Part shown: piece after piece, positions 52,727 to 62,070 of the stretch
Numbering within the stretch: position 1 is the first letter of the stretch
Layout: the number at the start of each line of letters is the position of its first letter
Assembly: GCA_021157965.1 (NCBI GenBank)
Contig: JAGGVO010000034.1
Location: 1-64,000, forward strand
DNA: 64,000 nucleotides
Origin: Candidatus Neomarinimicrobiota bacterium
GTDB taxonomy: Bacteria; Fidelibacterota; Fidelibacteria; Fidelibacterales; Fidelibacteraceae
Direction of reading: 5' to 3'
Position numbers and translations under genes: made by a program
The notes under the pieces: generated by a model
Seen by the model: the letters and a program-made list of their open reading frames with translations, nothing else
Told to the model about the DNA's origin: nothing
Databases searched by the model: none

Positions 52727-54709
52727 ATGAGTAAACTTGGAAAAACTGTTCGCCCTGAGGATATATATGATCTTCAGTTTCCATCTGATCCGCAAATATC
52801 TCCGGATGGGAAAAAAGTTGTTTTTGTCAAAAAGTGGATTCATAAGAAAGATCAAAAATACTATTCCAATCTGTATTCCGTGGATACCGCGAGAGGCACG
52901 GTGGTGCAATTCACCCGGGGTGAACAAAATGATACAAAACCACGTTGGAACCGGAACGGAAAACAACTGCTTTTTATCCGTTCCACCAAAGATAAATCTG
53001 AATTGTTATCCTTTTATGGCGGATTGGGTGAACCCATGCCATTGGTCAGCCTGGAAGACGGTGAAATACAAGATATTGCATTCTCACCGGATGATAAATG
53101 GGTGGCTGTCCTCATTCAAAAATATGATGTATCAGGAGAAGACAGAAAAAAGAAACCACTGAAACGGGACATTGACAGACTCTTTTATCGTCTTGATGGG
53201 GAAGGATTTCGCCAAAAAAGAGCTGTTCAGCTATATATTGTAAAAAGCAGGGGAGGAAGACTAATTCCCATTACCGATGTTCCCCGGGATGTGACTGACT
53301 TTGTCTGGAGTCACGATGGGACAGGCATATATTATGTGACAAACGATCGTGAAGATCCGGACAGACATATGGACGAGGATTCCATTTTCTTTTATTCACT
53401 AAAGGAAAAACATCATGTCAGAATCGAAAAGCCGGCCGGACCCGTGGGATGGGTCCAGGCAGATTCCATAGGTCAACACCTCTATTTTTCCGGTCATTTT
53501 AAGCCCGGACACAGCTGGGGAGCCGTCAATTCGGAAATACAGCAACTTAATCTGAAAACCGGGGAAATCCATTCTCTTACGGCTTCTTTGGACAGGACCA
53601 CGGATATGGTTACTCTGGGGGATATCACGCCCTCCTTTGTGAAACAAAGGGCTCTTTTTCAAACGCCCGAAGACTTTTTGTTTACTGTATCTTCAGAAGG
53701 TGCCAATCCCTTGATGAAATGCAATGTACCTTCCGGAGAAATCACACCCCTTTTAGACGGACCTGAATGTGTTGTGTCTTTTAGCATGTCCCGTGACGGA
53801 AAAAAAATCGCCGTACATCTCGCTCAAATGGAAAGACCCGATGAAATCTGGCTATTAGAGCTGAATAGTGAAAAACATTTCCGACGGATTACTTTTCTGA
53901 ATGACGATTATATGAATTCCGTTTCCTGCAATGTTCCGGAAGAATACTATATTCCATCAGATCATGCAGTTATTCAAAGCTGGCTCTTAAAACCACCGGG
54001 ATTCAGTTCAAAGAATAAGTATCCCCTGTTATTGCAGATTCATGGCGGACCTCGGGCACAATACGGCTATACCTGGTTTCATGAAATGCATGTCTTTGCA
54101 GCAGCCGGATTTGTTGTATTGTATACCAATCCCCAGGGGAGCCAGGGATATGGCCACACTTTTGCCGATGCCATAACCGGCAAATGGGCCGAACCGGCCA
54201 TGAATGATTTGATGGCCGCCGTGGATTATATTCTTGAACTGGGATTTGTCGATCCGAAACAATGTTTTGTTACAGGAGGAAGTTATGGAGGGTACATGAC
54301 CAACTGGGTCATTACACATACGAATCGGTTTAAAGCAGCAGTGACCCAAAGATCTATTTGTGATCTGTCATCTTTCTTCGGCACATCCGACACGGGATGG
54401 GATTTGGAAGCCGATTTTCACGATGTCCCCTGGAAAAACCCGGAACTCTATGCGAAATGGTCTCCCATAACTTATGCAGATAAAATTGAAACCCCCCTTT
54501 GCATTATCCACTCCGAAAATGATCTCCGCTGCCCCGTCGAACAGGCAGAACAGCTCTTCGTTCGCCTGAAACACGATAAAAAACCGGTCAGACTTGTACT
54601 TTTTCCGGAAGAATCCCATGGGCTGAGTCGGGGCGGACGACCGGACCGGCGGGTGGAAAGGTTAAAAGTTATGCTTGAGGAGTTTAGGGTTGAGAGGGAT
54701 GAGTCGTAA
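52727..54709 (+). CDS. S9 family prolyl oligopeptidase-like serine peptidase
   Basis: 660 residues. The N-terminal half is a WD40-like beta propeller (QFPSDPQISPDGKKVVFVKK, KPRWNRNGKQLLFIRS) that gates access. The C-terminal alpha/beta hydrolase has Ser519 in TGGSYGGYMTNW, Asp599 in SENDLRCP and His631 in EESHGLSRGG. This layout matches acylaminoacyl peptidase/dipeptidyl-peptidase types that cleave short peptides. No signal peptide, so cytosolic. Its last 26 bases overlap the convergent NAT-like gene; its C-terminal EEFRVERDES comes from a GAG/GGTTGAG word repeat. Confidence 0.9.
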   Translation: MSKLGKTVRPEDIYDLQFPSDPQISPDGKKVVFVKKWIHKKDQKYYSNLYSVDTARGTVVQFTRGEQNDTKPRWNRNGKQLLFIRSTKDKSELLSFYGGLGEPMPLVSLEDGEIQDIAFSPDDKWVAVLIQKYDVSGEDRKKKPLKRDIDRLFYRLDGEGFRQKRAVQLYIVKSRGGRLIPITDVPRDVTDFVWSHDGTGIYYVTNDREDPDRHMDEDSIFFYSLKEKHHVRIEKPAGPVGWVQADSIGQHLYFSGHFKPGHSWGAVNSEIQQLNLKTGEIHSLTASLDRTTDMVTLGDITPSFVKQRALFQTPEDFLFTVSSEGANPLMKCNVPSGEITPLLDGPECVVSFSMSRDGKKIAVHLAQMERPDEIWLLELNSEKHFRRITFLNDDYMNSVSCNVPEEYYIPSDHAVIQSWLLKPPGFSSKNKYPLLLQIHGGPRAQYGYTWFHEMHVFAAAGFVVLYTNPQGSQGYGHTFADAITGKWAEPAMNDLMAAVDYILELGFVDPKQCFVTGGSYGGYMTNWVITHTNRFKAAVTQRSICDLSSFFGTSDTGWDLEADFHDVPWKNPELYAKWSPITYADKIETPLCIIHSENDLRCPVEQAEQLFVRLKHDKKPVRLVLFPEESHGLSRGGRPDRRVERLKVMLEEFRVERDES

Positions 54710-55424
54710 TTTTTTTTCTTGTCGCCAGAATTTCTTCTTGTGTAAATCCAAAATATTGTGATAAATATCTATTTGCCTTGTCAATATCGTAGCTTTTCTG
54801 AACGCTGTGGGCATCGGTAAAACGGACATAATCGTCATTGATATATAAAATGCTGTTGTCTACAATCCTGGAGGCAACGAGGGCTGAAATGTAATCGAAT
54901 GAACGGATCCAATGATGAATAAAAAGACGGTCACTAACCGGTTCGGGTGCAAAAGTATAGCGCTTTTTACGGTTTCGCGAGTCTAAAGAATACAAAATAT
55001 ATTCCCCATTCTGTTTAGATAATTCGTAATCCAGAACCCCGTTTGTTCCGTAATCACTACCCTTGTCTTTCAAACATAAGGGGGTGTATAACAAATATCC
55101 CGGATCAACCAGATATGATTGATCCCTAAGTGAGAAAATGACGGCATAGTGGGGAAAAGAATTCCTCCCGGTATGCACCGATACAGGCCAGGCCGGGTAT
55201 CCGTTCAGACGTAAAGATTTCATGACAGCATAATTCAATGAAAAGCAGGTTCCACCCCGGCCGTGTTGAAGAAATTCGGATATAAGAGTTTCCGGGGACC
55301 TTGGCCTTTGATGTCTTTCCAAAGAAAGTCTGAGTATTTTTGAAAGGTTTTCGTAGGGGATATCAGAAAAATCCCGTAAAAGAGCATTGATCGTATTCAC
55401 GGGATAACCTTTTTTAAAACACAT
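54684..55424 (-). CDS. Arylamine N-acetyltransferase-like protein
   Basis: 246 residues. The catalytic triad is arranged as in the NAT family: Cys60 in RGGTCFSLN, His92 in FPHYAVIF and Asp107 in SYLVDPGY, with P-V-S-V-H between. NATs transfer acetyl from acetyl-CoA to amines or amide bonds; relatives form bonds in macrocycles. The usual start P-x-x-L-x-x-x-H is reduced, so the natural acyl donor is uncertain. Its start lies inside the DUF3108 gene and its stop inside the convergent S9 peptidase. Confidence 0.75.
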   Translation of the reverse strand: MCFKKGYPVNTINALLRDFSDIPYENLSKILRLSLERHQRPRSPETLISEFLQHGRGGTCFSLNYAVMKSLRLNGYPAWPVSVHTGRNSFPHYAVIFSLRDQSYLVDPGYLLYTPLCLKDKGSDYGTNGVLDYELSKQNGEYILYSLDSRNRKKRYTFAPEPVSDRLFIHHWIRSFDYISALVASRIVDNSILYINDDYVRFTDAHSVQKSYDIDKANRYLSQYFGFTQEEILATRKKITTHPSQP

Positions 55425-56077
55425 AAAAGAGGACCATATTTAAGCCTTATTTGCATTTGGACCGGTAGTGACGGGATTGTTTCCGTTATCCAGATAACAA
55501 GATTTGATTCGTCTTCAAATACCTCCCGAAAATGTTTGTCCGGCTTATAAACCAGCGTTGGGTAGGTTCCTGCAGGGCTGTTAATAATATCTGTTTTCCC
55601 CTTGTACAACCGGAACGGAACGGCTACACTGTCTTTCCGGTTCCAAAGACTCACAGTCACCGAGTCCACGGAAAAATAGAGGGAATCCATCAACATGATC
55701 ATCGTTGTATATTCATCACGAACAGGATGCTTCAGTTTTTCTGTCTCGATCTGTTGTACATCGAATTCACGCCGGCTGTGATATTTTCCTTCATGAATAC
55801 GTTTATTATAATAAAGGGTGTGGAAAGCGGGGTATGAAGCAATAATTGTCGTTGTATCCCGGACCTTGTAAAAGGTATCCACAAAACCTGATGAGTGTAT
55901 TATAAATGAAGCAAATACTCTATCTGCCTGATAATCAACAACTAAACTTGCATTACCTCCGGGGATTCCGCGAAAGTATATATCAAAAAGATACTCGCTG
56001 CCTTCCAAAGGATTCAACATCAGACATCCTGTTAAAGCAAAAAGGATGAGAATCTGCTTAATCCTTTTCAAGATCAT
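55397..56077 (-). CDS. DUF3108 family exported protein
   Basis: 226 residues from the ATG at 56077; the frame extends 38 codons further, but this start gives a signal-like N terminus (LKRIKQILILFALTGCLMLN) with GC before the cleavage region. EYLFDIYFRGIPGGNASLVV and YKVRDTTTIIASYPAFHTLYYNKRIHEGKY match the DUF3108 family of periplasmic beta proteins with unknown function. It overlaps the ABC exporter end by 20 bases and the NAT-like start by 28, so the three are probably coupled. Confidence 0.72.
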   Translation of the reverse strand: MILKRIKQILILFALTGCLMLNPLEGSEYLFDIYFRGIPGGNASLVVDYQADRVFASFIIHSSGFVDTFYKVRDTTTIIASYPAFHTLYYNKRIHEGKYHSRREFDVQQIETEKLKHPVRDEYTTMIMLMDSLYFSVDSVTVSLWNRKDSVAVPFRLYKGKTDIINSPAGTYPTLVYKPDKHFREVFEDESNLVIWITETIPSLPVQMQIRLKYGPLLCVLKKVIP

Positions 56078-57875
56078 TCCGGATCTGTTGTTTGTACAGT
56101 TTTTTGTAGTCCGGACAGGATTGTAAGAGTTCGGGATGGGTTCCCTGGCAAACAATCTGTCCATTCTTGAGTACGACGATCTGATCTGCATCTAAAATAG
56201 TGGACAGGCGGTGAGCAATGATAAGGGATGTGCGTCCTTTCATCAGGCGGTTCAGGGAATTCTGGACAAGGCGTTCCGATTCAGTATCCAGGGAAGAAGT
56301 GGCTTCATCCAGAATTAGAATAGGCGGATTCCGTAATACGGCCCGGGCAATGGCAATCCGCTGTTTTTGTCCTCCTGATAAACGTACTCCCTGATCTCCG
56401 GCAATGGTGTTCCATCCGTTTTCAAGATCATGAATAAACCCGGCATTGGCAATTTCAACTGCCTGTTCAATCGAGTCCTCATCTGTCCCGTCGGATCCGT
56501 AAGTTAAATTGTCCCGGATCGTTTCATTCAGCATCTGGACATCCTGCGAAACAGTTCCAATAAGTTTATACAGAGATTCCGCTTTGATATTCCGGATATC
56601 TGTGCCGTCTATGAGAATTTGGCCTTCTCTCGGCAAATAAAACCGACACAATAAATCGGCCAGGGTGGATTTCCCTGAGCCACTGGCACCTACAATGGCA
56701 TAAGATTTCCCCTTGGGTATTACCAAATTGATATTTTTTAATACATTGTGAGATTCATAACCAAAGGAGACATTTCTGAATTCAATTTCTTTTTTGAAGT
56801 CGTTTTTCTCAACTGCATCGGGAGATTCCAGATTTTGAATGGGAGTTTCCAAAACATTAAAAATACGTTCTGCGGCTGCCAGTCCATTTTGTATGATGGC
56901 GTTGACAGATGTTAAACTTTTGATTGGACTCAGAATTGAAAAAAGGAGAATGATATATCGGAGGAAATCCTCTGAATCCATGGCTGACCCGGTAACCACC
57001 ATTTGGCCACCAATCATAAAAAGTATCGCACCTGTAATAACACCCACCATTTCAGAAAGAGGTGAATTAATGGCTGTCAATCGAAGTTGGCGCATCTGAA
57101 TTTTGAAGAACTTGTGGTTCCGGTCTTTGAAATTTTGAATTTCATCCGATTCTTTGTGGTATGATTTAATCAGACGGAATGCTCCCAGCATTTGTTGCAG
57201 AAAAGAGGTAATAACACTCATCTGTCGCAGCGTACGGCGGCCTTTACGGCGGATGGATGATCCCACGATCCAAAAAATGAAAATGGAGATGGGAAACATA
57301 ATCAAAACATAGAGAGTAAATTTCCAGCTGATGATAAAAAGCAGGCTGATGGTAATAATGATATTCGCCGGCTCGGTTAACGTTTTATCAAAAATGACTT
57401 TGATGGCTTGGCGAAAGATGAGTACATCATTCATGATGATGGACATAAAATCACCCTGTTTGTGATTATCATAGTAGGACATAGTTTGTCGGGTAATGTG
57501 GCTGTACAGTTTATTCCGGGTATCCACAATGATCTTCAGTTCCATCCGGCCGAAGAGTATTCGTTTGATAATGAGAAAGAAGTTTTTCAGAAGGAAAATG
57601 GAGATAATTAAAATACTCAGGCGTGTCAGGGCTGTCACTGGATCAATATCCACAATCAGGCGGCTGGTCAATCCTTTCAGATATTCGTTGAGTCCGGGGT
57701 CCGTCGGAATGGCATCGGGAGAAACCGATTCCTCCGGTTTGAAAATTGTCTGGATCAGAGAAGCCACAACCCAGAGTGAGGCTGTATTACTGATAGCATA
57801 AAGCAGTGAGAAAAAGAGTCCTGAAAGGGAGAGCGGCCAGTAATGGGCTGCTGTTTTAATGAGTCTTTTAAACAT
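56058..57875 (-). CDS. ABC exporter, MsbA-like (fused membrane and ATPase domains)
   Basis: 605 residues. Six membrane helices (about 1-320) precede the ATPase with GASGSGKSTLADLL (Walker A), LSGGQKQRIAIARA (signature) and PPILILDEATSSLD (Walker B). The homodimeric half-transporter layout fits lipid or drug exporters; MsbA of lipid A transport is one close type. Substrate not predictable. It follows lon by 6 bases and overlaps the DUF3108 gene. Confidence 0.88.
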   Translation of the reverse strand: MFKRLIKTAAHYWPLSLSGLFFSLLYAISNTASLWVVASLIQTIFKPEESVSPDAIPTDPGLNEYLKGLTSRLIVDIDPVTALTRLSILIISIFLLKNFFLIIKRILFGRMELKIIVDTRNKLYSHITRQTMSYYDNHKQGDFMSIIMNDVLIFRQAIKVIFDKTLTEPANIIITISLLFIISWKFTLYVLIMFPISIFIFWIVGSSIRRKGRRTLRQMSVITSFLQQMLGAFRLIKSYHKESDEIQNFKDRNHKFFKIQMRQLRLTAINSPLSEMVGVITGAILFMIGGQMVVTGSAMDSEDFLRYIILLFSILSPIKSLTSVNAIIQNGLAAAERIFNVLETPIQNLESPDAVEKNDFKKEIEFRNVSFGYESHNVLKNINLVIPKGKSYAIVGASGSGKSTLADLLCRFYLPREGQILIDGTDIRNIKAESLYKLIGTVSQDVQMLNETIRDNLTYGSDGTDEDSIEQAVEIANAGFIHDLENGWNTIAGDQGVRLSGGQKQRIAIARAVLRNPPILILDEATSSLDTESERLVQNSLNRLMKGRTSLIIAHRLSTILDADQIVVLKNGQIVCQGTHPELLQSCPDYKKLYKQQIRNDLEKD

Positions 57876-57881
57876 AACCTT

Positions 57882-60287
57882 TTATTTTTTTTCCCCGTCT
57901 TTTTTGGGTTCCATGGCAAGATCCAGGACATCGAGCATATCATCCAGGAAATGAAACGTCATCTCTTTTTTGACTTCTGTGGGAATATCTTCATCGATAT
58001 CCTTTTTATTCTTAGCCGGGAGGATGACATTGCGGATCCCTGCCCGGTTTGCAGCGATCACCTTTTCCTTGATTCCACCCACCGGGAGAATGTGTCCGCG
58101 CAGGGTTATCTCACCGGTCATGGCAAAGCGATCTTTCACCATCCGATTACTCAATACACTCACCATGGCCGTCATTAACGTGACACCGGCAGAGGGCCCG
58201 TCTTTGGGAATAGCTCCGGCGGGTATATGGACATGGACATCATAATTTTTGTTAAAATTGGGGTCAATTCCGAAGCGTTCCGCATTCGCGCGAATAAAGC
58301 TCATGGCGGCCTGGGCAGATTCCTGCATGACATCACCCAACTTACCCGTCAGAATCAGTTTACCGCTTCCGGGCATTTTTGTGGCTTCAATGAATAGAAT
58401 GTCACCACCAACGGCCGTCCAGGCAAGTCCTACGGCAATTCCCGGCTTCACCATCCGCTCGGCCACTTCACTGTAATATTTTTTCTTTCCAAGGTAACGG
58501 GCTACCATAGATGACGTAATCCGCCGCTTGCGTGTCCCTTTTTCTACCTTTTCACGGGCAACTTTCCGACAGATATTAGCTATTTCACGTTCCAGGTTTC
58601 TCACTCCCGATTCCCGGGTAAAATTTTCAATAATTGTACTGATCCCGTCGTTGGTAAAGACGATATCATCCTGTTCCAATCCGTGTTCTTTGACCTGTTT
58701 GGGAATCAGAAAAGATTTGGCGATATGGATTTTTTCCGGTTCTGTGTATCCCGGAAATTCCAGGATTTCCATCCGGTCTTTTAAAGGATCCGGGATGGGG
58801 TCATACCAATTGGCTGTGGCAATAAACATCACATGCCGCAAATCAAAGGGGACTTCCAGATAGTGATCGGAAAAGGAATAATTCTGTTCCGGATCCAGGA
58901 CCTCCAGAAGTGCGCTGGACGGGTCCCCTCTGAAATCTGCCCCCAGTTTGTCGATTTCATCCAGCATGAAAACAGGATTGTTGGAACCGGCTTTTTTAAT
59001 GCCCTGGATAATCCTTCCGGGCAGTGCCCCGATGTAGGTCCTTCGATGCCCGCGAATTTCTGCTTCATCCCGCACACCACCTAAAGACATCCGGTAAAAT
59101 TTCCGTCCCATAGCCCGTGCAATGGACATACCCACGGACGTTTTCCCAACTCCGGGAGGACCGATAAAACAAAGAATGGGCCCTTTAACACCGGCTTTGG
59201 GGTCTTTTAGCTGTTTCAGTTTCCGAACAGCCAGATATTCAAGAATCCGTTCCTTAATCTTTTCAAGTCCGTAGTGATCATCATTCAGAATTTGTTCTGC
59301 TTTATTAATATCAACCTGATCATCAGTCGAGACTGACCATGGGAGTTCCACAAGCCATTCCAGGTAGGTCCGGCTTACAGTATATTCCGGAGACTGGGGA
59401 GAAATCCGTTCAAGGCGGGTTAATTCCTTTCGGGCAACCTTCAGGGCTTCCTCAGGCAAATTGGATTTTTCGATTTTTTCTTCCAGTTCTTTCGTATCCA
59501 TGCCCGTATCATCTTCACCCAGCTCTTTCCGAATGGCTTTTAGTTGTTCCCGAAGAAAATATTCCCTTTGATTCTTATTAATGGAATCCTGAACCTGGGA
59601 CTGAATCTTTTCTCCAACCTCCATCCGCTGAATTTCTTTGTTCACTAATATCGTGGCGGATGTGAGCCTTTTCTGAACATCCGGGATTTCAAGAATTGAC
59701 TGTTTTTCACTCACCTGGATATTTAAAATGGAAACGATTTTATCGGCAAGCCTTCCGGGATCCCGGATAACCTTTACGACATCCAGATGCTCATTTGTCA
59801 AATATTGAGCTTTATCCACAAGCGTCTGAAACTGGTTGTAAAGATTGCTGACCAATGCCTGGTTTTTAATGTCGTTTGCGTAGCTGATTTCATGAACACG
59901 GCGGACAACCGCCTTATAAAAGGGTGTTTCCTGAGTCACCTGCAGAATCTGTATCCGTTCAATTCCCTGAACAATCGCACTTTTACTCTTGTCCGGCATA
60001 TCAAATATTTTTAAAACCTGTGCCAGGGTTCCCCAGCTGTACAGGTCATCCTCTTTGGGATTTTCCGTACTGATATCTTTTTGAGCAACAACGGCAATCA
60101 GTTTTGTTTCAGGAAGAATTTCGTCCAAAAGGCGTAACGAACGTTCACGACCGATGTATAGGGGAATCACCTGTTGAGGATAAAGAACGGTATTTCGTAA
60201 AGGCATGAGGGGAATTTCCCGGGGAGAATCAAAATCATCAGCCAGGCTTATATCTGCTTTAATATTCTCAAATTCTTTATGACTCAT
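57882..60287 (-). CDS. lon: ATP-dependent protease Lon
   Basis: 801 residues from the ATG at 60287, which has AAGGAGACACTCA upstream; the frame opens 19 codons earlier at 60344. An N-terminal substrate domain (EIPLMPLRNTVLYPQQVIPL), an AAA+ ATPase (GPPGVGKTSVGMSIARAMG) and the protease domain with Ser699 in PKDGPSAGVT and Lys742 in GGIKEKVIAANRAG are complete. Lon removes misfolded and regulatory proteins in the cytosol. It overlaps the end of the toroid gene by 11 bases, so the two are translationally linked. Confidence 0.96.
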   Translation of the reverse strand: MSHKEFENIKADISLADDFDSPREIPLMPLRNTVLYPQQVIPLYIGRERSLRLLDEILPETKLIAVVAQKDISTENPKEDDLYSWGTLAQVLKIFDMPDKSKSAIVQGIERIQILQVTQETPFYKAVVRRVHEISYANDIKNQALVSNLYNQFQTLVDKAQYLTNEHLDVVKVIRDPGRLADKIVSILNIQVSEKQSILEIPDVQKRLTSATILVNKEIQRMEVGEKIQSQVQDSINKNQREYFLREQLKAIRKELGEDDTGMDTKELEEKIEKSNLPEEALKVARKELTRLERISPQSPEYTVSRTYLEWLVELPWSVSTDDQVDINKAEQILNDDHYGLEKIKERILEYLAVRKLKQLKDPKAGVKGPILCFIGPPGVGKTSVGMSIARAMGRKFYRMSLGGVRDEAEIRGHRRTYIGALPGRIIQGIKKAGSNNPVFMLDEIDKLGADFRGDPSSALLEVLDPEQNYSFSDHYLEVPFDLRHVMFIATANWYDPIPDPLKDRMEILEFPGYTEPEKIHIAKSFLIPKQVKEHGLEQDDIVFTNDGISTIIENFTRESGVRNLEREIANICRKVAREKVEKGTRKRRITSSMVARYLGKKKYYSEVAERMVKPGIAVGLAWTAVGGDILFIEATKMPGSGKLILTGKLGDVMQESAQAAMSFIRANAERFGIDPNFNKNYDVHVHIPAGAIPKDGPSAGVTLMTAMVSVLSNRMVKDRFAMTGEITLRGHILPVGGIKEKVIAANRAGIRNVILPAKNKKDIDEDIPTEVKKEMTFHFLDDMLDVLDLAMEPKKDGEKK

Positions 60288-61401
60288 TGAGTGTCTCCTT
60301 GTTATTTGTATTTTCATCTGAAGATTCTGATAATTCATCATCATTCAGGTTATTTTCTGTCAAAAAACGGGGCTTTTTTGAAGACGTCCGTCCTCCGGGT
60401 TTAATTTTAAACATCCGAATAGGTTTCCGGCCTCCGGCCAAAAGATAGTATAGTTGCAAAACCCGGATGACCCTGTAGGAAACCCAGTCGTCAGTAGTAT
60501 TTTTTGCCTGTCGGGGCAGGGCAGACCAAAGGCCGTAAACGTTTTGCTGATCCTCCAGCCAGTTTAACATCTTTCGGATGGTTTTGTTCTCGGCTGTATA
60601 TTCCAGACGGACCAGCACTTCCAGTACTTTCAGAGTGCCGCCACGGAAGGCTTTTATGCCTTCATAACCGTAGGAAAGCTGATCCCATGCCTGAAGACCT
60701 TCCAGAATACCGCCTTTGTTCGTCGATAGGTAGCGATTTAAAATAAAATCAGCACCCCGTTTTATTTTTCTCCGTTCCCGCATGACGGAGTGATAACTGC
60801 AGGCACTGAGGACTTTCAACGTAAGCCAGATATCTGAACCGTCATCTGCCGTTCCCCATCCGCCATCTTCATTCTGCTGCCGGACCAGCCATCGTATAGC
60901 TTGTTCAACAAAACGGTTTCCCTCAAAATCATATTTTAACAGGGTTTCAATCAAATGGGCATTCAGATGCAGGGGAAGGGGAAAGGAACCGTCTTTATTC
61001 TGATGTTTGAGAATATGGATCAACACATTCTGTATATCAATCATACGTTTATGACAATTATAATCCCGGGCTTCACTCAGGAGAGATGTAAGATAATTCA
61101 GTTGCAGGGCCTTTTGTTTTTCAGGAGGGTAATCGCTAAACTCCCTGGTCGGATCAAAAAGCTCCAATGACTTTAAAATATTAAGCCGGTTCCGATTTTC
61201 ATTTAATTCCCGCTTGGTAACTTTCAGGTGGATGGCCATTTGATCCATCTGAAACACATTTTTATACAGATAATATTTGACTTGTGAGTTTCTGGATCGA
61301 AGAATTCGCTGAATGGGATCTATGGTAAAACGGTTTGAGAACCAGGAAAGATCTTCCGGAATTTCCGGAAATGGAAGAAGGTTTTTTTTATAACTTTTCA
61401 T
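60277..61401 (-). CDS. Alpha/alpha-toroid repeat protein (prenyltransferase/terpene-cyclase fold), unknown function
   Basis: 374 residues. Several helical repeats end in glutamine-tryptophan-like motifs: KHQNKDGSFPLPLHLNAHLI, RQQNEDGGWGTADDGSD and EDQQNVYGLWSALP. These belong to the alpha/alpha toroid superfamily of squalene/terpene cyclases and prenyltransferase beta subunits. I do not see the DxDD acid motif of squalene-hopene cyclases nor the zinc-site residues of prenyltransferases, so it may be non-catalytic. The Asn/Asp/Glu-rich tail (after about residue 340) is disordered. It overlaps lon by 11 bases and rpe by 4. Confidence 0.7.
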   Translation of the reverse strand: MKSYKKNLLPFPEIPEDLSWFSNRFTIDPIQRILRSRNSQVKYYLYKNVFQMDQMAIHLKVTKRELNENRNRLNILKSLELFDPTREFSDYPPEKQKALQLNYLTSLLSEARDYNCHKRMIDIQNVLIHILKHQNKDGSFPLPLHLNAHLIETLLKYDFEGNRFVEQAIRWLVRQQNEDGGWGTADDGSDIWLTLKVLSACSYHSVMRERRKIKRGADFILNRYLSTNKGGILEGLQAWDQLSYGYEGIKAFRGGTLKVLEVLVRLEYTAENKTIRKMLNWLEDQQNVYGLWSALPRQAKNTTDDWVSYRVIRVLQLYYLLAGGRKPIRMFKIKPGGRTSSKKPRFLTENNLNDDELSESSDENTNNKETLNES

Positions 61402-62054
61402 AAGGATTTTTTCATTTGATGTATGGTTTCGGTGATATTTTCCGATTGATAAATAGCGCTGCCTGCCACAAAAATTTCCACACCTGCCCGGGAGATTTCA
61501 GCAATATTACCGGGATGAATACCTCCGTCAATTTCAAGTTTGACATGAGGACATCCCAGTTGCTCCCGCAAATGTAAAAATGTATCCACTTTTTTCATAA
61601 CAGCAGGAATAAAACGCTGTCCTCCAAAACCCGGATTCACGGACATAAGCAGTACATAATCCAGCTCCGGAAGGATATCCTGCAGACAGCTAACAGGTGT
61701 GGCAGGATTTAACACAACTCCGGCTTTCACCTTTTTTTCTTTGATGTGGGAAATCAGACGATGAAGGTGGCGAACGGTTTCAGGATGGACAGAAATCCAG
61801 TCTGCACCGGCATTTATGTACATATCAACCGTTTCTTCAGGATTTGTAATCATCAGATGAACATCGAGAGGCAATTGTGTTATTTTCCGAATATTTTTGA
61901 TCAGTGGGGGGCCAAAAGTCAGATTGGGAACATAATGACCATCCATAATATCCAGGTGAAATATGTCCGCACCGGCTTCTTCCGTTAACCGGATCTGATC
62001 TTCAAGATGCAAAAAATCTGCAGACAGGAGGGAGGGTGCCAGATATTTTTTCAT
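61398..62054 (-). CDS. rpe: Ribulose-phosphate 3-epimerase
   Basis: 218 residues from the ATG at 62054, which follows AAAAGGGGACAATC; a longer frame opens at 62132 inside lipA but lacks conserved sequence. APSLLSADFLHLEDQI, FHLDIMDGHYVPNLTFGPPL, DVHLMITNPEE, MSVNPGFGGQRFIPA and LEIDGGIHPGN are the family blocks with catalytic Asp residues and His ligands. It interconverts ribulose- and xylulose-5-phosphate in the pentose phosphate path. Start 16 bases after lipA, ATGA overlap with the toroid gene. Confidence 0.95.
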   Translation of the reverse strand: MKKYLAPSLLSADFLHLEDQIRLTEEAGADIFHLDIMDGHYVPNLTFGPPLIKNIRKITQLPLDVHLMITNPEETVDMYINAGADWISVHPETVRHLHRLISHIKEKKVKAGVVLNPATPVSCLQDILPELDYVLLMSVNPGFGGQRFIPAVMKKVDTFLHLREQLGCPHVKLEIDGGIHPGNIAEISRAGVEIFVAGSAIYQSENITETIHQMKKSL

Positions 62055-62070
62055 GATTGTCCCCTTTTTT

